Part shown: positions 44,901 to 56,190 of the stretch, piece by piece
Numbering within the stretch: position 1 is the stretch's first letter
How the letters are laid out: every line of letters starts with the position of its first letter
Source: Eublepharis macularius
Lineage: Eukaryota; Chordata; Lepidosauria; Squamata; Eublepharidae
Direction: 5' to 3'
NCBI RefSeq assembly: GCF_028583425.1
Contig: NC_072800.1
Location: 9,003,001-9,067,000, forward strand
DNA length: 64,000 nt
Made by a program: the position numbers and the translations under genes
The notes under the pieces: model-generated
Database searches by the model: none
Told to the model about the DNA's origin: nothing
Seen by the model: only the letters and a program-made list of their open reading frames with translations

Positions 44901-47900
44901 CAGGCACAGGCAAGGAACACAGAGTGGTTGCAGGCAGTAGACACATTGCTTCCACACCTGGCTGTCGCTCCTGACTGGCTTTTATAGCCAGGCGTGGTTT
45001 TCAGCCAGCTGCTGGGGCTCCATCCTGATGCTACTCATCATTGCTCTCCAGCAGCTGGCGTCAGCTCAGGAGATGAGCACTGCGCCGTCTCTCCTGCAGT
45101 TCCAGTCTCTGGCGCTGTCTGCGGCACTCTCTAGGCGTGGGTGAACCTGGGAGGGTGGAAGCCCCTGGCTGGGCTTCCCCTGTGGTGCTGGCAGTCCCTG
45201 ACTGAGCTTCCCCTGTGGTATTGGGGCTAGAGGGTGCTGGTGTCTCAGCTGCTGGCTGTGAGCTTTGATCAGCCAGCAGCTGCTGCTCCTGATCGCCGGC
45301 TTCTGCTGAGTCAGGGCTAGGGCTGGCTACACAGACCTCTTCTTCTCCTGAGGAGTCCTGGCTGGCTACACGAGGCTCCTCTCCTCCAGAGGAGACCTCA
45401 CTCTCAGAATGGCCCTGACAAGAATTCAATGTTGTCAGTGTTTCAGGCTTTACATTGATAATCAGATATGCTGGTGATCCTACTTATAATGACTACATGA
45501 GGATGTTTCTATCCAGATAATACACTTTTTTGTTTACTATATAATCTTTTTTACCTTCAAGTTTTATTTTTTTCTTGTCCCGCAGAGGGCAAAAATTAAG
45601 TAACAGATGCTAAGAGAACATAGACTGCTGGAGATGGCAGCTCTCTCAAACACTGGTATATTTGCAAAATGCTTGTAGAAAGCCAGGGTGTTTATACTTA
45701 AAAATATCATAAATATTCCAAATTGTACAATTTTATGTTCATAGTTATAAATTATGGCCATCTTGTTGTTGCAGCAGCAAAATTAGTTTGATAGCAAAAT
45801 GGGTGTTCAGTATTTCCCCAGATTTCCATTTTTTTCCAGAAAATCTGCAACATTTCCTGAAATTTTACACTTCTAAGAGTAACTAGAAGTTATTAAAACA
45901 GAAAACTCTGAATGCTGTCTTCTAGAGTCAAGGAAATGTGTTAAAAGTATATTTTTCTTTAACCTTATTTATTATTTATTTATTTTATTTGGCTTGTCCC
46001 ACAAGTGGGCTCAGGGCAGCTTCCAACAAGATATACAATTAAAAGATACAGTAAAAACATTATAACCACTTGACCCAGATAACATGAAAAAAGTCCAGGC
46101 GCCACTAAGCAAATCAGGCTATTGCAAAATCACTATAAACCATGATATACATCTAGGGTGGCTGCGAAAGGTAGGCAGAAGAGGGACAAATTATTGACCC
46201 CTAATTTGAGCCTGCTGAAGGAGGGGCTGTAAGAGAGTGGGGCATGGGTCGGGGTAGAGCTTTTGCTTGTATGGCTCAAGTCCCAAGATTCAATCCCCAG
46301 CATTTCCCATGAAAAAGATCAGGCAATAGGTGATGGGAAAGGCCTCTGCTGGACAACCTGGAGACCTTCTGCCAGTCAGAGTAGACAAGACTGACCTTGA
46401 TGGACCAGTAGTCTGATTCAGTATAAGGTAGTTCCATGTGTTCATGAAGAGTTTTGGAGCACTTGAAAATTTCCACATTGTGTTGCACACTGCAGAGACT
46501 GATTCTCCTAGAGGGAATAGATGCTCATTGCGTGACCTTGGGACAGTCCCTGTCTCTGAGCCTAACCTGCCTCACAAGGGCGTTTTGTGGGGAAGGGGAG
46601 GAGGGAGAGCCCATCCTGAGATCCTGGAGGAAAGATAAGGTAAAAATGCTAGCATTCCAGGTTTGTATAATAACTGCGCTTATATACCACTCTTCTAGAC
46701 AGATTAGTACCCCACCTAGAGCAGTGAACAAGTGTTATTATTCCCGCAATACAGCTGGGGAGCTGGGGCTGAGAGGAGTGGCTGACCCAAGACCACCTAC
46801 TGGCAGGAGTGGGATTTGAACCAATAGAGTGCTGATTCACAGCCGAACCACTTAACCACTGTACTACAACAAGTGAGGGATGGTGGGCAAGCACCTCGAC
46901 GCCCGTGCTCTCAGATGGTTGCCTAGCAAAGTCTTCTACCATAAACCCCGTTTTCTTCTCACTTCTTATCCTCAGGTTGGTAACTGAGGGGCCCAGTGGC
47001 TGGCTTTGGCCGAGGGGTCTTTGGCTTTGGATGCCTGGTGCGTGTGTTGCTTGTGGGTAGGCCATCCTGCTCAACAAAAGCTGTTAATCATACAACATAG
47101 AGCTTGTGTGTGGTATGTGAGGAGCGTGGGTACCATTTAGCTAACTTGATGTGGTCAAGGGTTGCTATACTTTCTATGCTGCCTTTCAAGTCTACAGATC
47201 CCTTGACCATTAGTAAACTGGGAGCCCTCCCCTTCCCTTTTGTCTCTCCTTGCTAAAGGTGGATAGCAGAGCAGAATCTATTGACAAGAAAATTTCCAGG
47301 CTTGATGCCGAACTGGTGAAATACAAAGATCAAATGAAGAAGATGAGAGAGGGGCCTGCAAAGGTAAGATGTGAGCCGTAGAGTGGGGTGACTCGCGCCA
47401 TACCACCAGGCTGCAACCACTTCTCCACGTTTTATTTTAATGGCAAAGAGACTTGGCTTCTGTATATTTATAAAATCAGAAGCACTTGTGAAATTAGTAT
47501 TGGATTTAAAAAAATATATATACATTTCTCCAGTTTTTTAGAAGCATCTTTGCCCATTTCCCCCATGACTGTTCACTCAGATACTGCACTGCTCAGCAGT
47601 GACCTCGACTGGGTGACATTTCAGGATTTGTGGGAGGATAAATTTTTGGGAGGGGCAGGATCCAAAGGTGAGGCATGCTCACTTAGGTGGTTCATGACTC
47701 ATGGTGCTATTGTGACTGTTATTGATGTCAGAGAATCTTAAATGTTGCATTCCTAAGGACATTAGAGCAGAAACCTGGCAAGTCTTAGAAAACATAAAGA
47801 GCCGTTGTTCAGCTGTTAACACTTATTATTGTTCCTTCTTTTTTAGAACATGGTAAAGCAGAAAGCACTGAGAGTGTTAAAACAGAAGCGAATGTAAGTT

Positions 47901-50900
47901 TCAAAATATTCACCTCTACTTTCCCTGTGAAATACTGATTTCCTTCCAGAAAGGGAAACTACAGGTCCTTGGATGTTGGCTTGCTTTATAAGCCAGCCAT
48001 TCTTGGGGCTCTTCCTACCATTGCTGTGAATCTCATCCCTTCCAAGTCCACTGGTGCTTGAGAAGAAGTTGAGGAAAGGAAAATGCCCCCGTAGGGCGCG
48101 TCTGTAATGGGGTGCCTTCTGCCCTGTCATGTGCTCAGTACTCTCATCCATGGACACGCCTGGTGGGCTCCAGTTGCAGCACTGACCGCTGCTCCAATCC
48201 CAGCCCTCTGCAGTGCTGCTCAACAGCAGATAGAGACAGGGGCAGGCATGGAGAGGAGGCTCCCAGAAGGGAGATGATGGGAGGAGAAGCTGAGTTTCGT
48301 AGATGCCCCGAGTGGAACACCAACAGCAGGAGGAGGAGGAGGAGGAGGAGGAACTAGCATGGGGTAGTGGATAAGAGTATTGGACAAGGGCTGGTGAGAT
48401 CTGGATTTGAATCCCCACTCGGCCTGGGAGCTTGCTGGGTGACCTTGGCCAGCCACTCTCTCTCTCAGCCTCACCTGCTTCCCGGAGTTATTGTGATGAC
48501 GGAATGGAGAACGAGGCGTGCCACCCTGAGCTCCATGTTGAAAGGGTGGGATAGAAACGCAGCAGTTGGATGGGAGCAATGGCAGGTCAGAGCCAGCATG
48601 CAGCTCCTCCCTCCTGTCACTCTGACTAAGATCAGACGGTGTGCAAGCTGTTGCTTTTCCTGTTCTGGCCAGCATATCTGTGTGGTTGCCAGCTGGGGAA
48701 AGGTGAGCCCTCCTCGGCCTTCTCATGCCTCCCTGCTCCAGGTGAGAGGGACCGGCCCTGCCCCTCTGTTGTTTGCCCATCCCAGAGGACTGCTGGGGGT
48801 GGGCGGGCGTGAGCAGTCACTGGGAGGGTGAGGAGAGAGGGCAATTCTGGCATTCTGAATGGAATTCATCCTCTTTCCTTGTGCAAATTTCTGAATCTAT
48901 GTTGTGCAGGAATGTATGCAGGAAGCAGTTTGGCTACAGCTCTGAGGATAATTTTGTGCCTGCAAATATAGAGAGGGCGCTTTCGTGCATTAGTTCAATT
49001 TCAGAAGCAAGCCGTGCCTGTTGATTTGCCGTAGCAGTTCATTGCTGGAACCAGATGGGGGAAAGTAGAGAGGTGGAGAGGGAATGGACACCGGAGTAGA
49101 TTGCAACCACTGATGACTGTGGATCATTTCTTGGTGGGCTTGCACATAATGCCTGATTATTTTAAATAAATAAGATATTAACATCTGCCTCAAAAGTAAA
49201 TGTTAAACTTTGAGAAAGAGACATTCTCTTAGCACTGAGATTTTAAGCTGAAACCTAACAAATGCTTGTTGATTACGGGAATGATGAATGTTTCACTTTT
49301 TAAAATGCACTAATAAGTACTGTTCCATATCTTGTATAAGTTGGAGTTGTGCCGTTGATGATCGTTGTGCTTCTTACTGTGTCTTACTAGCTTAGTATAA
49401 CGCTCTGGGTTGGGCTGATCTGTATCCCTGCCATGTTTCTCAGCCATCTGTAAGTAATCAACTCAATCTAGAGCTGTTCTAGGCTGGCACTTGGATTGTA
49501 CACCCTTTGTAGGTAGGCAGTGCTTTGTTTATAGAAACATCAAATTCTTCCTTTTAAACAACATCTGCAACAACTGTGAGCAAAGTTTGTTCAGTTTTCA
49601 CTTTGGATGCTCACTGTGAGACGCTAACCACTTGATTCTAAAATGAATTGCAAAGTCCTCTTTACTATGCTTGCACTTCCAGCCTCCCACTATATAAAAT
49701 TGGCATTACTACCAATATGACCATTGAAGTTGCAGGTGTGTTGAGGTGTAGCTGGGCCATTATAGAAAGGGATGCCATTTTAAAGAGTGAACGGTCTTTC
49801 TTAGAACATGAAACCAATTTGTGTTTTCCTTACCAGTGGAGTGGCAGGCAAATTGACAAAAATTGCTCTAGAACTGCTATTTACCTGTGGGCTGCAAACT
49901 GGCCACTCTGCCCTGAATCTTGAAGACTGGGCCTCAGATCTTGCACAGACACTTAGTGAAAACTTCTCTTTTTGGAACGCAGAACAGACTGTTGCAAGTA
50001 GATCATGATGTCAGCAGCACCATACATGACATGTGAGTGTTGATTGCTCAAGGTCTGAATATTTATCTGTTTGGAACACAGGTATGAAAACCAGCGCGAT
50101 AACCTTGCCCAGCAATCTTTCAATATGGAACAAGCCAATTACACTATCCAGTCTCTGAAAGACACAAAAACAACGGTAACTTTGCTTTTCAATTCTGTTT
50201 TTTTACTGCTACAGTTTAAGTGCATCATAAATGGCTGTAAACACTGTCTGGTTTGTTTTTGTAGGTTGATGCTATGAAACTGGGAGTGAAAGAAATGAAA
50301 AAAGCTTACAAGGAAGTAAAAATCGATCAGATTGAGGTGAGTGTCGCTATCACAGTTTTGTATATGGTTCAGTTGCATACAATCTTTTATCCGGTCTAGC
50401 TGTAATGACTGGACCAGGTCCCCTCTTTTATACCTCTGCGGTAATCCCCCTGTCCACCTTTTGGAATGAATCTCATTTCTATGTTAGCCCCAAGGAATAA
50501 TTAGCATGTAAGTGACATCTTGTGCAAGTTGGACAGCTGCTTTGATGCTTTTTGAGGCTAAGTCTATTCTGGGGATAGGAATGAAAAGCAAAATGAGTGA
50601 TTATAAGTGTCAGACTATGGATGACATCCCTGGGTCATTGCATCAAGACACAGGTTCTTGTTCAAATGGCTTTTATTCAGAAATCAGAACTTTTTCATAT
50701 ACAGGTCCATAGGACTACTTAGGAGCAAGGCAGACTTCTAAGCAGCATGAATAGAAGTTGACAGGAATGACATCATGTGAGAGATCCTTCTCTTTTAACA
50801 TTCTAGTTTACTCCTTTCTCCCTCCTCCCAATTGTGAACAATACTTTGGCGCTCTTTCTGTGTGAGAACGTTTCACGTATTTGTGATATCACATGGAGTT

Positions 50901-53900
50901 ACTAGGAAGCAAGACACAGCACTGTCTGGGAATGAGCACAAGGTCATAAACACTGGAAGCAGTTACAGTCCAACAGATAAACACCTGTGAAAGCCTGAGA
51001 AAAGAATAGTTATGACCCTAGCAAAGTGATACTGAGCCATATCAGAATATATTGTGTTCAGCAGAAACAGAATCAAAATTGGCATGGATGAGGCTCAGAC
51101 ATGACAATAAGGATTATAGGGATTCGACCAACTGAACAAGTTAATTCCACAGTAAGTTCACATAAGGGAGATAAATATGCCCAACTGGCGTTGAAAACGT
51201 TGGTAGCCACCAAGAAGAGCTTATGTCTGCTGTTGTTGGAGTCTATATTTTATAAAAAATTTCAGGATTTGCAAGATCAGCTGGAGGACATGATGGAAGA
51301 AGCTGGTGAAATCCAAGAAGCGCTGGGTCGTAGTTATGGAACTCCAGAGATTGATGAAGATGACTTGGAAGCAGGTGAGTTACAGATAGTTTCTGGGTCC
51401 ACTTTGTCAGATTGTGACAGTGTCTGCCTACAGTCAACACAATAAACTGAACAAGCAGTTGTCATATTACTAATCTAGTTACCTTCAAGATGTAAACAGT
51501 AAATCTTAGTTTGTGCATATACCCCATTTTCCCTGTTTTTGGCTGTCCTTATTTAATTATTTACACCCGGCCTTTCTCCACAAAGGGACCCAAAGTGACT
51601 TACACTATCCTCCTCTATTTTTTTTCTTCACAGCAACCCTATGAGATAATTTAGGCTGAGAGTTTATGACTTGCCCCAGGTCACCCAGCAAGCTTCCATG
51701 GCAGAGTGAGGATTTGAACTTGGGTCTCCCAGATCCTAGTCTGATAATCTAACCATTCCACCATGCTTTCCTGCTTCCCAGAATGAAAGACATCCTTCTG
51801 TTGTCATCTCCCAATGCCAGAGGGTCCTACTTCTCATCAGCCTGTGGTTTGAGTTCAGACATCCAAACCACTTATAAACTCTAGTGTGAAATCTGATTGT
51901 TGAACTGTCTGCATTTGGATATCACAGCTAATTGGAACCGAGTCAAGGCATCATTTATTGTGATATCCAAACACAACCGGTGGGCTCTTTGACTGGAGTA
52001 ACTCTCCTTAGGATTGCACTGTTAGTGTGTTTTGGAAGACAGGTGGAAGTTTGTGCAGGGTCAGTGCAAGAGGCTGGTGAAAGGAGTTTTCCTGTGTTGC
52101 AGTCATCTACAAACCTTGAAAAGGGGGCTGGCTCCACTGGCAGCTTCATGGAGGGAAAAGTGAGCAAAATTGTCCCCTTCTGCCCCCACAACCATGTCTG
52201 CTGCCTTCTTGCATCTCTCCTGCCTCCTGGAAAGAAGGACAGCCTCCCTACACTGCTGTCTAGGGATGGACTAATGAACTAAATAAATGACCAGTGTGAT
52301 AGCCAGAGAGCAAGATGCTAATTCTAAGTGCTGTTCTACGTGCATATAAATTTGCTGTGTGTTGGGCAAGTTCACTTGCCTTCAGTTTTCGTGTTGGGTA
52401 TCAATAGGAATTCTGTGTATTAACAATTTTAGAACTGGAGGCACTGGGTGATGAACTTCTAGCTGATGAGGACAGTTCCTATTTGGATGAAGCAGCATCT
52501 GTTCCATCAATTCCAGAAGGCATGCCGACTGAATCCAAAAACAAGGTAAACCCCCCCATATAATGCAAAATATACTTTATTTTCCTTTATATATACCCTA
52601 CTTTTCTACGCAGTGGGGACCCAAAGTGGCTTATAACATCTTCCTCTCCTCCATTTTAGTCTCACAATAGCCTTGTGAGGTAGGTTGGCTGAGTATGTAT
52701 GACTGGCCCAAAGTCACCCAGCAAGCTTCCATGGCAGAGTGGGAACTTGAACCTGGGTTTCCCAGATCCTAGTCAGGCAGTCCAGCCGCTACACCATGCT
52801 GGCTATCAGCATAGCCTTCATCAAAGTTTTTTGGATCTCTATGATCTTGAAATTGATGTCTTCAGGTGACAGTTCAGCTTTCAAAAGCATATCAGAACCA
52901 GACTTTCCCCACTTAATGCCTCTCAGTTCAAGGAAGAAGTGGCATCTGAGATGTGCTTTTGGTTAGAGCTGCTCTGCTCTGTCTTCTGGTGAACTACAAA
53001 ATAGATGTTAAGATTTTTTATTTTACTTAGACCTTGCATCAAGCCATAGGGAAGGAGGATAGTGGTCAGTTTAGATATCATTCCAAATGATAAGCTGTTG
53101 TTTGTGAATGACTGGCAAGTCAGAATTAGAAACCATGGTTGGGCAGGGGTTTGCCATCCATAATTTGTGCTATATTATGAAGTTTTAATGGACAAGCTGT
53201 AATGCAGCCATTGCTCTGCCTCCAAAGGCTTGCTATGTCATGGAGCTGGGAGTAAAATTGCAGAGTTACACAGCTGAATGTGAAGAACTGAGAATGAAAG
53301 CAGACAGGCCATTCTAAAGGATAGTTCTGAGCATTCACATTTGTATATTTAACTTGTAATACCACATCAGTTATTTGCTGCTTAATTCATTAATTTAATA
53401 TTATATACAGAAAACTTCTGGATCCTCTGTGTGTTCTGTGCGTTCAGTGGGAAAATATTCTTTAACTGATGTGGTATTTTCTTCCTCTCGTGTCTGTAAG
53501 AAAATGAAATAAATGTCTCCTTTTGACACCTGCAAATTTGGTTTTGGCTCCTATAGATACTCCTAGCTATGTTTCTCTTACCAAGCATCTGTAGACATCT
53601 CTCCATCTTCCATTGTCTTTGCAAATCAAAGGTAATGTCACAATGCCATGTTTAATTCTTAGCAAAGGCAACCTCTACTCATCTTCTGCCTAGAACACCC
53701 CATGGTTGGGGTCACCATGAGTCATCTGCAACTTGATGGTCCAGTTCTTTTTCTTCCTCTTCAACTGGGTGTTTTAAAATAACAGAAATGCTAATAAGTG
53801 GTTTATGAAGCATAATTGCAGAGGTTGGTATTAGTTGTGCAGACATCTCAGGTTTGAGCCACAGGATTAAATTATTCTGATAGCAATCTGATAGCAATCT

Positions 53901-54012
53901 GGACATGGGAGAGAGACTTTGGCCATTAAACTGTGTCCCCCCCCCCCTCTCTCTCTCACAGGATGGCGTATTGGTGGATGAATTTGGATTGCCGCAGATC
54001 CCTGCTACATAA
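38463..54012 (+). CDS. CHMP5: Charged multivesicular body protein 5, complete (8 coding exons)
   Basis: CHMP5 is a Snf7-family ESCRT-III subunit that binds LIP5/VTA1 and acts in multivesicular-body sorting and membrane scission on the cytosolic face of endosomes. Exons are 38463-38531, 47259-47363, 47847-47893, 50082-50175, 50265-50336, 51266-51374, 52433-52545 and 53962-54012. They join in frame into 219 residues plus TAA, the same length as human CHMP5. The protein starts [20 protein letters not shown], has the basic coiled-coil N-terminal half ([17 protein letters not shown]), an acidic C-terminal half ([17 protein letters not shown]) and the conserved tail [12 protein letters not shown]. 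All junctions have AG/GT. The first intron is 8.7 kb. The predicted product looks intact. Confidence 0.97.
38664..38852 (+). mobile_element. tRNA-derived SINE, family 1, in CHMP5 intron 1
   Basis: Starts GGCAGTAGCGCAGTGGTTAA (A-box region), has GGATCCCACTCCTGCC at the B-box position, and ends TCTAGAAGAGCGGTATATAT. Confidence 0.8.
38951..38984 (+). repeat. GA microsatellite
   Basis: A run of about 15 GA dinucleotides in CHMP5 intron 1, with one interruption near its start. Confidence 0.9.
39265..39480 (-). mobile_element. L2-like LINE 3' UTR fragment
   Basis: The plus strand reads CACCCGGAGACTCAAGGCAG, the reverse of the L2-type 3' end, then an A-rich tract. Direct repeats of about 45 bp (TAAAGGGAACCTCCC...GAGGAAGCCACCCTCTG) lie at 39087 and 39567, on either side. 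Confidence 0.5.
39620..41150. other. CHMP5 intron 1, no recognised feature
   Basis: No exon or repeat could be named. A run of T lies near 40718-40730. Confidence 0.4.
41157..41246 (-). repeat. Hammerhead-like interspersed repeat (single arm)
   Basis: Read on the minus strand it has CTGACGA, a short hairpin, GAAAGC-TTAT-GCTA, then GTTGGTTAGTCTTAAAGGTG and CTACTGGACTC. The same unit recurs in palindromic form near 57.7, 58.2 and 61.0 kb. It may be a Penelope-like element terminus, but the class is uncertain. Confidence 0.6.
41250..42020. other. CHMP5 intron 1, no recognised feature
   Basis: Nothing recognised except a short G run near 41551. Confidence 0.4.
42025..42510 (+). mobile_element. 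Second copy of the minisatellite-bearing element
   Basis: Starts before ACTAGTAACAAAACCC (near 42158), contains about three units with GCTGGGTGAAGG and GGCATTGCC, and ends CCTGGGCTTCCTGCC to CGCCCTCTGGAGG. It is uninterrupted, unlike the copy at 2229. On the minus strand at 42128-42154 it has AAAAGCCC-TT-GGGC-CGAAAC, a hammerhead-like stem and core. Confidence 0.6.
42511..44419. other. CHMP5 intron 1, mostly unrecognised
   Basis: An L2-like 3' end (plus) is suggested near 43085-43141 by AGGGCAGACTATAAAT and an A-rich tail. Otherwise nothing is recognised. Confidence 0.4.
44428..44677. mobile_element. hAT MITE, palindromic, 250 bp
   Basis: Ends CAGGGCTTTTTTTTC and AAAAAAAGCCCTG. A perfect 8 bp target duplication TTCTAATG lies at 44420-44427 and 44678-44685. 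Internal segments around ACAGAGGGGAGTT and AACTCCCCTCTGT are complementary, so the whole element can fold. Confidence 0.88.
44705..45420 (-). mobile_element. Solo LTR, Ty3/gypsy-like, family B
   Basis: A 716 bp TGTCACGGGC...GGCCCTGACA unit is flanked by the 5 bp duplication AGAAT (44700-44704, 45421-45425). The minus strand carries a TATA-type promoter (CTATAAAAGCC near 44980), so its orientation is minus. Internal Glu/Ser-rich frames are not genes. Confidence 0.82.
45955..46090 (-). mobile_element. L2-like 3' end fragment
   Basis: The plus strand reads TTATTTATTTATTTTATTTG then TCCCACAAGTGGGCTCAGGG, the reverse of an L2-type 3' UTR and tail. Confidence 0.55.
46238..46443 (+). mobile_element. 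tRNA-derived SINE, family 2
   Basis: GGGGTAGAGCTTTTGCTTG, then the B-box-like AAGATTCAATCCCCAGC, and a conserved body GGACCAGTAGTCTGATTCAG ending CAGTATAAGGTAGTTCCATG. Confidence 0.7.
46663..46868 (-). mobile_element. tRNA-derived SINE, family 1, antisense
   Basis: Plus strand CTGCGCTTATATACCACTCT to AACCACTTAACCACTG, the reverse of the family 1 tail and head, with GGATTTGAACC as the inverse B box. Confidence 0.8.
46869..47258. other. End of CHMP5 intron 1
   Basis: No feature recognised except the acceptor of CHMP5 exon 2. Confidence 0.4.
47259..47363 (+). CDS. CHMP5: CHMP5 exon 2
   Basis: Encodes [20 protein letters not shown] through KMREGPAK, 105 bp, in the first coiled-coil helix. The donor is GTAAGA. 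Confidence 0.95.
47847..47893 (+). CDS. CHMP5: CHMP5 exon 3
   Basis: Encodes [15 protein letters not shown] and two bases of the next Met codon, 47 bp. The acceptor is ttttag and the donor GTAAGT. Confidence 0.93.
48350..48560 (+). mobile_element. tRNA-derived SINE, family 3 (Sauria/ACA-type)
   Basis: GGGGTAGTGGATAAGAGTAT (A box) and GGATTTGAATCCCCACTCGG (B box), then CTTGCTGGGTGACCTTGGCC and a tail GAAAGGGTGGGATAGAAACG, as in squamate tRNA SINEs. Confidence 0.8.
48561..50081. other. CHMP5 intron 3, nothing recognised
   Basis: No exon or element named. Confidence 0.4.
50082..50175 (+). CDS. CHMP5: CHMP5 exon 4
   Basis: Encodes [20 protein letters not shown] through KDTKTT, 94 bp, completing the split Met codon from exon 3. 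Confidence 0.95.
50265..50336 (+). CDS. CHMP5: CHMP5 exon 5
   Basis: Encodes [20 protein letters not shown] through QIE, 72 bp, with donor GTGAGT. Confidence 0.95.
50608..51106 (-). mobile_element. Solo LTR, Ty3/gypsy-like, family A, in CHMP5 intron 5
   Basis: A 499 bp TGTCAGACT...CATGACA unit is flanked by the 5 bp duplication ATAAG (50603-50607, 51107-51111). Its layout and ends match the LTR at 2886-3397. By that match it is on the minus strand. Confidence 0.72.
51266..51374 (+). CDS. CHMP5: CHMP5 exon 6
   Basis: Encodes [20 protein letters not shown] through DEDDLEA, 109 bp. This is the start of the acidic regulatory half. Confidence 0.95.
51546..51775 (-). mobile_element. tRNA-derived SINE, family 3, antisense
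   Basis: Plus strand reads GGGACCCAAAGTGACTTACA, CCAGGTCACCCAGCAAGCTT, then GGATTTGAACTTGGGTCTCC (inverse B box) and AACCATTCCACCATGC (inverse A box). Confidence 0.8.
52433..52545 (+). CDS. CHMP5: CHMP5 exon 7
   Basis: Encodes [20 protein letters not shown] through TESKNK, 113 bp. The region corresponds to the LIP5-binding C-terminal part of the human protein. Confidence 0.95.
52557..52803 (-). mobile_element. tRNA-derived SINE, family 3, antisense
   Basis: Plus strand GGGGACCCAAAGTGGCTTAT, AAGTCACCCAGCAAGCTTCC and GAACCTGGGTTTCCCAGATC, ending CCAGCCGCTACACCATGCTG. Very similar to the copy 1 kb upstream. Confidence 0.85.
52850..53961. other. CHMP5 intron 7 distal part
   Basis: Contains a short BovB/SINE-type 3' end relic near 53700-53745 (GGGGTCACCATGAGTCATCT). 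Otherwise nothing is recognised. Confidence 0.4.
53962..54012 (+). CDS. CHMP5: CHMP5 exon 8 (terminal)
   Basis: Encodes [16 protein letters not shown] and the stop at 54010-54012. The acceptor follows a long run of C and CT repeats. Confidence 0.95.
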   Translation, partial: DGVLVDEFGLPQIPAT

Positions 54013-55540
54013 CTTGTTGAGTCTGTTGGGAATGCTATTTTTTCACCTTACAAACTTTTTAACAAAAACACTTGAGGATTTGGACATTGCCGCTTTCCAC
54101 ACTACCGCTCCACGTCTCCACATTATGGAACATGGAGTAAATGATGAGATAATTCCCCTCCTTTTGAAGACATTTTACTACTAGATTTTTGTATTAATGG
54201 CAAGACGTTAGCATCACTCTTTCCTTTACTGAGAACCATTGAGAGTGCTAAATCTTGGCTTGATCGCTCTTGTAGGATTATTGTAGGGAAATAGTTTGGG
54301 CTACTTATAGTTTTCTCTGATTTGTATTTCTCTCTCAAACACAAAAGGAGATTGTTGTGGTGGTTTTTCTGAAAAGAACTTCCATAGTGTATGCTTTGAT
54401 TGTAATATTTCTAAGATGACTGTAATGTTGTTTGACATAACTCATAAGTGTAATGGTAATGAACACATACAGAGGAGAACGCCTTGTATAATCCATTCTG
54501 ACATAAAATGCATAATGGGTTGAGTAGCTTGATCCTGTTGTTTGGAACTTTTTAAAAAGAGCTTGTTCCTGTTATTTTAAACATAGAGATGTTTAAAATT
54601 GTTTAGCATTATTGGTCTTGAGCTGGTGATTATGAACATACCAGTTCTTTCCAATTCCATCTGGGAACAACTTAAAACTTTGGGTTCTCCAATCTACAAA
54701 ATGCTAGAAGGCATTTCTTCCTTGTTTGAGAAACATGAAGCCCTGCTTGTCCACTTGTGTTGGGAAATCCATGTTGAGGGAGGGAGGGAGGGAGGGAGGT
54801 GGACGGTGGTAGGGTGGCAGTTTTCTTCTCACCTCTTACCCTTCAAAAGTCCTGCTCATGTCCCATTGCCAGGAACCCCATGCTCTTCAGAAAGGCAGAA
54901 AAAATGATGTTGGTCAAGCTTTAGAGCTGCAAGCTATACAGACACATACTGAATGAAAAATAGTAGTTAAGACTTTTCCAAAAGCGAATTCATATAAAAT
55001 ACTTGTTGCCTCTGTACCTACTGAGATTCTGTTTTTTGCGTTGACTGCAGCCATATTGAATCTGGAAATCAATAGTGCTTAATCTCCTTTCTTAAAACAT
55101 ATTTCTGTGAAAGAAAGAGAATGGGTGGAGGTTTAATTCTAGTGAAACCTCAATAGAGATGAAAAGTGAGGGTGTATGCCTTTTTCCTAAGCTGTGTAGT
55201 AAAATACATACGAATAAAAATATGTATTGAGACATCAAAGATCTTGAAGTCTTCTGACTATAAAAGGAGCAATCTTTGACATAGTCCTGTATGTGCAGGT
55301 TAGAAAACTATATTGATGGTACAGATTCAACTATGTGAAAGACACTTGGAAAAGATGTTTGCTTTGACTGTTCTTTTGTTAGCATTCCCACCCTACCAGT
55401 TGTTATGGGTATTCCTGGCCAAACCATGATTAACATAAATCAGACAGAAGCAAAGTTCTTGTGCTTTTAATTCAGGTAGGGAAGTGGTTGTGGGAAGGGT
55501 GCAGAGGCTTCTGATTTAAAAACTGGGGCGTAGTTATACA
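54013..55540 (+). other. CHMP5 3' UTR and downstream flank
   Basis: Non-coding DNA after the CHMP5 stop. There is a short GGGA repeat near 54778-54797. The 3' UTR limit is uncertain. Confidence 0.4.
55213..55218 (+). promoter_or_regulatory. CHMP5: Possible CHMP5 polyadenylation signal AATAAA
   Basis: This is the clearest AATAAA I see downstream of the CHMP5 stop, 1.2 kb away and before the BovB fragment. The true cleavage site is not established. Confidence 0.3.
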
Positions 55541-55544
55541 GTTT

Positions 55545-56190
55545 TAAAGGTGATAATGAGGAAACTGAAATTGTTCAAGGTTTTCTGTTCTACGGCTGTT
55601 CCTTTTGGCATCAACCAAAAGGGAGACTGCAACCAAGAAATCTGAAGAAGATTGAGACTTGGAAGAACAGCTGTGAGGGAACCAGAAAAGATCCTTAAAG
55701 ATGTCTCTCTGGGGACCAAAATCAAGATAATCCAAACTATGGTATTCCACTTTTCTTTGTATGGATATGAAAGTTGGACAATGAAGAATGGCGACAGGAA
55801 GAAAATTAATTCCTTTGAAATGAGATGCTGGAGGAGAGTTTTGCGGATACCATGGTCAGCCAAAAAGACAAGTAAGTGGGTTCTAGATCAAATCAAGCCT
55901 GAATCCTCCCTTGAAGCTAAAATGGCAGAACTGAGGCTATCATACTTTGATCACATCATGAGAAGACAAGGCTCTCTGGAAAAGTCAATAATGCTAGGAA
56001 AAGTGGAAGGCAGTAGGAAAAAGAGAAAGACCTAAAATGAGATGGTTTGACTCAATAAAAGAAGCCATATCTTCCAGTTTGCAAGATCTGAGCAAGGCTG
56101 TTAATGATAGGAAATTTTGGAGGTCTTTCATTCATAGGGTTGCCATAGGTCAGAGGCGACAGCACGTAACACGCAGAGTGTCAACCCTGA
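55545..56190 (+). mobile_element. BovB (RTE) LINE 3' end
   Basis: The plus strand encodes the RTE-BovB C-terminus: LGTKIKIIQTMVFHF, LYGYESWTMKNGDRKKINSF, RCWRRVLRIPW, YFDHIMRRQGSLEKSIML and, after a break near 56030, MRWFDSIKEA. The typical BovB 3' end GTTGCCATAGGTCAGAGGCG then follows. BovB is known for horizontal transfer among squamates, ticks and ruminants. Confidence 0.88.

Noticed and set aside
45061-45429. Glu/Ser-rich minus-strand frame of about 120 codons
   Set aside because: It lies wholly inside the solo LTR at 44705-45420 and looks like non-coding LTR sequence.
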